DNA of 64,000 nt from Cocos nucifera. Lineage: Eukaryota > Streptophyta > Magnoliopsida > Arecales > Arecaceae. The notes beneath the pieces were generated by a model. It saw only the letters and a list, made by a program, of their open reading frames with translations, had not been told where the DNA came from and ran no database searches. The position numbers and the translations under genes are program-made. The stretch covers positions 1 to 64,000 of the forward strand of contig QRFJ01003324.1 of NCBI GenBank assembly GCA_006176705.1. Direction: 5' to 3'. Shown in pieces: positions 58,745 through 64,000 of this stretch (positions are counted from its first letter, which is position 1; every line of letters begins with the position of its first letter).

Positions 58745-60249
58745 TGTTGGGGATAAATTCCGCTCCCACTGAAGTCCAGCCTGATGCTTAGCCTAACACA
58801 ATCGATAATCATGGAAGAGCTTAAATCAAAAATTCTCCCTCTAGTAGCCGAGCCCCATCCGATCTCCTCCAGCGGCCGAACTCATTCAGTAGTCAAACTC
58901 TTCCAGCGTTCGAACCCAACCAAGCTCCTCATGGGCCGATTCCCAGCCGAACTCCCCAATGGTCGAACTCCTTTTGGATTTCTCCTTCAGTCGGATACCT
59001 CCAAGAGCCGAAATCCTTTCGAACTTCTCCTTCAATCAGACTCTTATGGGAGCCAAACTCCTTCTGGATCTCTCCTTCGGTCGGACTCCTACGGGAGCCG
59101 AACTCCTTCCGGATCTCTCCTTCAGTCGGACTCCTATGGGAGCTGAACTCTTTTCGACTCTCTCCTTCAGTCAGACTTTTGTAGGAGCCAAACTTCTTCT
59201 GGATCTCTCCTTCAGTCAGACTCCTACAGGAGCCAAACTTCTTCCAAATTTCTCCTTCAGTCAGACTTCTGCAGGAGCAGAACTCCTTCCAGATCTCTCC
59301 ATTAGTTAGACTGCTACTGGAGCCAAACTTCTTTCGGATCTCTCCTTTAGTCAGACTCCTATGAGAGCCAAACTTCTTTCGAATCTCTCCTTCAATCAAA
59401 CTTCTGTAAGAGCCAAACTCATTCTGGATCTCTCCTTCAGTCGAACTCCAATGGGAGCCAAACTCCTTTTGGATCTCTCCTTCAATCAAACTCCTATGGG
59501 AGCCTAACTCCTTTCGGATCTCTTCTTTAGTCAGATTTGTATAGAAGATGAACTCCTTTCGAACTCCTTCAGTCAAAATTTTATAGGAGCCAAACTCCTT
59601 CTAGGCTTCTCCATCGATCAAACTTCTCCACTAGTCGGACTCCTGGACTTCTCCATCAATCGAACTCCATCCGAATTCCTCCAATGGATTACTTCCACAT
59701 TTCAACTAGCATTCCTCTCAGATGATCCCCTCTAGCCGTGTTCCCTTTAGGAGTCAGAACTTTCTTGGAATTGATGTATGTCAAAGCTCTTCACCAAACA
59801 ATGCCTGCTACCTCCAAACCTCGACTATTAAATCTCAACGAACAACCACTTCATGGCAATGGACACCACTCTCTATAACAAACTCCACATGGCCCCGAGT
59901 GGCCTACTACCGAATGGCCACATCACAACAACAGACATCTCATTTCCATAACAAACTCCACGTGGCTCCGAGCGACCCACTACTAGACGGTTATGACAAG
60001 CTCCATCTATAAAAAGGGACCCTCCAGATATGTTTTCTCTAAGCTCTCTTCTCCTTCTTGAAATCCTACTGAATTCTTGCCTGAGCACTCCATTTTTGTT
60101 GGCCAGAAGAGTTGACTTGATCATTGAAGAATCCTATCGGAGCCACCACCATCGACTCTGGGTGGGATTTTGTTTTATAGGACACCGACGGTGACCTCTT
60201 CTTCCTCAACTCCAGCTCGATCCGATGTCAACTAGATTCTACACCAACA
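58745..60249 (+). repeat. Tat-2 5' LTR (1.5 kb)
   Basis: TGTTGGGGATAAATTCCG to CTACACCAACA. It contains a 45-bp tandem array in its first half. A TATA-like CTATAAAAAGG lies at 60007-60017. It aligns at both ends with the Tat-1 LTR. Confidence 0.85.
58961..59620 (+). repeat. 45-bp tandem array in the Tat-2 LTR
   Basis: About 14 units. From 58989 the step is exactly 45 bases for 13 units (58989, 59034, 59079 and so on), each holding AGTCAGACTCCTAT, GGAGCCAAACTCCTT and GATCTCTCCTTC with variants. Because 45 is divisible by three, reading frames stay open on both strands. Units are imperfect, so the array is old or evolving. Confidence 0.93.
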
Positions 60250-60254
60250 GAATT

Positions 60255-60271
60255 GGTGCTAGAGAAAGGAC
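60255..60271 (+). promoter_or_regulatory. Tat-2 primer binding site
   Basis: TGGTGCTAGAGAAAGGA begins five bases after the LTR end CCAACA. It matches the Tat-1 site with one change. Confidence 0.7.
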
Positions 60272-60359
60272 CCTCTATTCCTGAGATTTTCTTGTTATTA
60301 AAGGAGTGCTCAACAGTGATCTCTCTCTCCCTCTCTGGAGATCTCTCTTCTTCCTCTCT

Positions 60360-61800
60360 ATGCCTCCTAGGAAGGTTTTGACCCGACGATTAACGGCCTC
60401 TACAGCCAGATCCCGTCCAGACCTATCCGCTGCCACTTTAGCCTCGACAACTTAGGCTCCTCCTGCGGCCATGGTGGATGCGAAGCAGTTCAACCTACTG
60501 GTCTAGCAAGTTCACGATCTCACAAAGGTGATGCAAGCCATACATAGGCAGGCCCCAGCACCAGTTCGACTAGAGTAGGCTTCTCTAGAGCCCCATGGTC
60601 TGATCTGAAAATAGCCGACCTGGTCTACCCGACCTCTGATCTCCAAAAAGGAGAAGCAGAGGATGGAGGGACCCTACTCGGACCATGATTCGACCCAAGG
60701 AAAAGCTTCACACTCGTTCCACCAGAAAATCCTAGAGATCAACGACCGTGAAGATCTCCTAGATCAAAGGCTCCTAGAAATGAGCCGATGAATCAAAGAG
60801 CTCCGTCATACTCCCTCCTCACATGATAATGACATTTGCACTGACCCTCCTTTTTCTTAGAGGATTATGCAGGAACCGATCCCGCCGAACTTCAAGCTTC
60901 CATAGTTTGAGAGTTACGATGGGACTATCAATCCGATCGACCACCTAGAGGCCATTCGGATAATGATGTTGCTCCATGGTGCATCAGACGCTATTTTATG
61001 CCGGGCTTTCCCATGCACCCTCAAGGGAGCTGTCAGAAATTGGTACTCGACACTTAAGCTGAATACCATCTTTTTCTTTGATTAGATGAGCCATCAGTTC
61101 GTGGCTCACTTCATCAACAACCGACGTTCATGCCGAGGTTCAGATTCTCTGATGACCATCAAGCAGAAGGAGGGAAAATCCATCCGAGTTTATGTCACCT
61201 AGTTTAATGCTGCTGCATTGGAGGTCCGGAATCTGGATCAATCAGTCACCATGGCCGCACTCAAGGGCGGCCTTTAGAAGATTGATTTGCTGCTCTCCCT
61301 GGAAAAGAAGTACCCTAGAAACTTCATCGATATACTAGCTCAGGCTGAAGGTTATGCCTGAGTTGAAGAGGCCTTCAAGGCCAAGGATGATGAAGCCTTT
61401 GGTGAGCGGCAAATCGGTGAGCCAGACAGGCCTACCAAGGAAGAAAAGCTGAGTGGAGCTCGACCGTGCTCCTGAAATCCCTCTAAGCACAAGCAAGCCC
61501 AAACTCCTCTCCAGGCTCGAAGGTAGGGAAGCCCCAACAAAAGAGCATGGTGGGGTTCTGCACAATGAAGATTTCATAACTATGCCCCTCTCAATGCTCT
61601 AAAAACCCAAGTACTGATGAAAATAAGAGAGCAACTACTTAGACCAGAAAGGATGCATTCTCACCTCAACAAGCGCAATCCTAACAAGTTCTGCCTTTAT
61701 CATCGTGACCACAGTCATGACATTGAGGACTGTATCCAACTCCAAGATGAGATTGAGGAGTTCATCAGGTGAGGCAAACTTGGTCAATTCCTGCAGTAAT
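60360..61800 (+). pseudogene. Tat-2 gag (broken)
   Basis: Starts at ATG 60360 (MPPRKVLTRRLTASTARSR), the same start as in Tat-1. A Gln-rich stretch follows (AKQFNLL...). The Gag core lies at about 60865-61370: MQEPIPPNFKLP, MMLLHGASDAILCRAFPCTL, VRNWYSTLK, MSHQFVAHFINNRR, QKEGKSIRVYV. After a linker, a zinc-finger-like segment FCLYHRDHSHDIEDC lies near 61690-61735, followed by IQLQDEIEEFIR. Stops occur throughout (for example near 60451, 60511, 61081, 61199). Gag would form the particle core and bind the RNA. No intact protein is possible. Confidence 0.83.
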
Positions 61801-61952
61801 GGCTTGAATGGTAGGAAGATCAATCAAGGGCATTGCCGTAGCCTGAACTGCCAAGGGGGGAGGATCAACAAGGAGATCGGCCACCTCTCGACATCATCAA
61901 TACTATCTCAGGGGGACTTCGATGAGGAGAGGCCAGCAGATCCAAGGGATCA

Positions 61953-62420
61953 GTGAAGAGATGGAGGATTGAAGAATCCATAATCTTCACTGAGGTAGAT
62001 GCTCAGGGGGTCCAGTATTCACACAATAACATGGTTGTAATCTCTTTAAACATTACCGACTATGATGTATGCCATATTTTGATAAATAATGAAAGCTCAG
62101 TTGATGTTTTATTTTATGATGCTTTCATAAAAATGTCCTTACTTAATAACCACCTAGGACCGATGAACTCCCCATTGGTAGGCTTTACTGGTGATGCCAT
62201 ACTAGTTGAGGGCATAATGATCTTGGCTATGACTATAGGGCAACGCCCGAAGCTGGCTAAGGCATAGGTCAATTTTTTAGTCATAAAAGCTCCATCTGCC
62301 TATAATGCTATTCTTGGCCGATCTGATCTAAATGCACTTCAGGTAGCGGTATCAACTTATTATCTGAAGATGAAGTTCTCGACAAGTCATGAGATCGAAG
62401 AGGTTAGGGGAGATCAAGCT
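61953..62420 (+). pseudogene. Tat-2 protease region
   Basis: An open stretch of 104 codons (61953-62264), continued past a stop in the same frame by FLVIKAPSAYNAILGRSDLNA to about 62420. This is the retroviral-type aspartic protease fold of Tat elements. The active-site loop reads ILINNESSVDVLF, where Tat proteases have a form like ILVDNGSSADIL. The catalytic Asp is Asn and the Gly is Glu, so it is inactive. The downstream hydrophobic segment and ILGR are conserved. Confidence 0.82.
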
Positions 62421-62639
62421 CTGGCAAGGCACTGTGACTCAATCATCCTGCATAAGAAAGAACAGTTCGACCCTTATCTTGTTGATGGGCTGGATGTTCG
62501 CGATGACCTCATCGAGGAGTAGGGCGAGCCTATGGAGGACCTCGTATCTATGCCCTTAAAGGATGGGAACGTGGAGCATGCAGTGCAGATCGGCTCCAAT
62601 TTGTGGGATGAGGTTTGAGAGCAACTCGTCACCTTCCTC

Positions 62640-63560
62640 AGAAAGAACATGGACGTCTTCACCTGAGCCCCAACGGATATGCCAGGAATTGACGTCGAGG
62701 TCATGGAACATCGGCTGGCCATTGATCGAAAGTATCGACTGATAAAAGAAAAGATGTGCAACCACGCCCCTGAGAGGCAAAAAGTAATCGCTAAAGAAGT
62801 AGGCAAGCTCCTCAAAGTTGGATGCATCCAAGAAGTTAACTATCCGACCTAGGTTTCAAATGTGGTCCTTGTCAAAAAGGCAAACAACAAGTGGAGGATG
62901 TGTATAGACATCAAAAGGTTGAATAAGACCTATCCAAAAGACAGCTACCCTCTACCCAAGATTGATCAATTGGTAGATGCAACTTCGGGCCATGAGCTTC
63001 TCACCTTCATAGATGCTTTCTTCAATTATAGCCAAATACGGATGGTGCCGGAGGACGAGAAAAAAACTGCTTTTGTTACTGACCGTGGTCTTTATTTTTA
63101 TAGGGTTATGCCCTTTGGACTCAAAAATGCAGGGGCAATATACCAGCACCTAATCAACAAGATCTTCAAGGAGCAGATCGACTGCAACATCGAGGTGTAT
63201 GTGGATTACATGCTCATCAAAAGCTGAGCTTCTATTGACCACCTCATCAACCTTGAAGAGACATTCAGCGCACTGAGGAAGCATAAGATGAAACTGAACC
63301 CAACCAAGTCTGCCTTTGGTGTGACTTCTGGAAAGTTTCTAGGGTTTATGGCATTAAGGAATGGGATTGAAGCAAATTCAAAGAAAATTCGAGCCATTCA
63401 GGAGATGACTGCTCTAAAAATAATCAAAGAAGTTCAATGCCTGACTGAAAAAGTGGTATCCCTAAATTGCTTCATCTCGAGATCGATCGAGCGATGCATG
63501 CCCTTCTTCCGAGCAACCAAAAAACTTCTGCTGGACGGCAAAGTGCCAATGGTCATTTGA
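62640..63560 (+). pseudogene. Tat-2 reverse transcriptase region
   Basis: The RT copies element RNA into DNA. Visible in order: DMPGIDVEVMEHRLAID (62678 on), PERQKVIAKEVGKLLKVGC, a stop at 62850, VVLVKKANNKWRMCIDIKRL, YPLPKIDQLVDATSGHELL, FIDAF (motif with the first catalytic Asp), VMPFGLKNAGAIYQHLINK, and IEVYVDYMLIKS near 63190-63225. The last should read YVDD, so one of the two catalytic Asp residues is Tyr. A stop follows at 63225, and the thumb/connection region continues at 63288-63560 (LNPTKSAFGVTSGKFLGF). It is inactive. Confidence 0.88.
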
Positions 63561-64000
63561 GGAGCTTAAAAACTATCTTGACTCATCCCCACTGCTAGCA
63601 AAGCCCAAACCTAGAGAAGAATTATTCCTGTACCTAGCAGTCTCTTCGACGGCCTGGGCAGCAGTCCTGATCAAGAAAGAAGCAAAGATGCAGCGATTGG
63701 TCTACTACGTAAGCCGGGTCTTGAGGGATGCAGAGATCAGGTACTCTAGGCTAGAAAATTTGACTTACTCTCTTCTAATTGCTACCACGAGACTCCGACC
63801 TTACCTTCAGGGGTACACCATAATAGTTCTCACGGACCAACCAATAAAAGTAGTCCTTCATCGAATGGACACTTTTGGGAGAATCGCAAAATGTATAATC
63901 GAGCTCACAAAATTTGACATCAACTTTCGACCCTGGCCATCGATCAAAGCCTAGATATTGGTAGATTTTATAGTAGAATATACCATTCCGACTGAAGCCG
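63561..64000 (+). pseudogene. Tat-2 RNase H region (runs off the window)
   Basis: RNase H removes RNA from the RNA-DNA hybrid. After a frame change near 63560, the sequence reads LFLYLAVSSTAWAAVLIKKE, MQRLVYYVSRVLRDAEIRYS, LENLTYSLLIATTRLRPYL, IIVLTDQPIKVVLHRMD and IIELTKFDINFRPW, the Ty3/Gypsy RNase H order. A stop falls at 63952. The conserved Glu (LEN) and Asp (LTDQP) are present. The end of the domain and the integrase are beyond 64000. Confidence 0.85.

Larger units (their letters stand above)
58745..64000 (+). mobile_element. Tat-2: Tat-type Gypsy element, 5' LTR to RNase H
   Basis: Plus-strand LTR, primer site, gag, protease, RT and RNase H; the integrase and 3' LTR are outside the window. 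Motifs in the RT and RNase H (VMPFGLKNAGAIYQ, YYVSRVLRDAEIRYSRLE, LTDQPIK) are those of the Tat lineage of Ty3/Gypsy. Confidence 0.9.

Noticed and set aside
58929..59576. 215-codon minus-strand ORF with 15-residue repeats (also plus-strand ORFs at 58784 and 58959)
   Set aside because: It is a by-product of the 45-bp tandem array in the Tat-2 LTR. Three frames stay open at once, which is not how a real repeat protein would look.
58961..59620. Possible CRISPR-like array
   Set aside because: Units are contiguous, diverged and without unique spacers, and they lie in a plant LTR.
1..64000. Host protein-coding or RNA genes
   Set aside because: Every stretch with protein similarity is retrotransposon Gag or Pol, and the remaining sequence is LTR or leader by comparison between copies. 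I found no exon-intron structure or non-element homology.

Overview
The window is plant repeat DNA: a stack of nested LTR retrotransposons with no host gene that I can support. Every recognisable protein is a retrotransposon Gag or Pol fragment (Ty1/Copia and Ty3/Gypsy), all broken. Long LTRs, plant-type primer binding sites (TGGTATCAGAGC for the Copia elements) and heavy CpG decay point to a flowering plant. A monocot, perhaps a palm, is my guess from the overall look of the Copia and SIRE families; the window itself does not prove it. A run of 59 N at 44005-44063 marks an assembly gap.

Labels used here: Ang-1 to Ang-6 are one Copia family with LTRs of about 2.27 kb (Angela/Tork-like). Gyp-1 is a Gag-only Gypsy element. 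SIRE-1 is a SIRE/Maximus-type Copia element. Tat-1 and Tat-2 are Tat-type Gypsy elements. Cop-J is an older Copia gag fragment.

Left half (1-32802), from the outside in: Tat-1 (minus, right edge 32802) was split by Ang-2 (minus, right edge 29910). Ang-2 was then hit three times: by Ang-1 (plus, ends at 2468, starts left of the window), by Gyp-1 (plus, 4158-13230, within pol) and by Ang-3 (minus, 18492-28905, within the 5' LTR of Ang-2). Pieces of Ang-2 therefore lie at 2469-4157, 13231-18491 and 28906-29910.

Right half (32803-64000): the Cop-J gag fragment (plus) is broken by Ang-4 (plus, LTR 33751-35986). The Ang-4 leader is broken at 37260 by SIRE-1 (minus). SIRE-1 was hit by the gutted Ang-5 (minus, 40847-45990, perfect 5-bp target duplication atttt) and, inside its primer binding site, by Ang-6 (plus, from 50569). 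The 3' LTR of Ang-6 was broken at 58744 by Tat-2 (plus), which runs off the window.

The genes do not work together as a host pathway. Each set once made Gag, protease, integrase, reverse transcriptase and RNase H for one element's own copying. The parts worth a second look are noncoding: a paired leader structure with a matching base change between copies, a U3-R-U5-PBS segment inside the Gyp-1 gag, tandem arrays in the Tat LTRs, a leader motif shared by Copia and Gypsy elements, and two stretches that look like unpolished assembly sequence.
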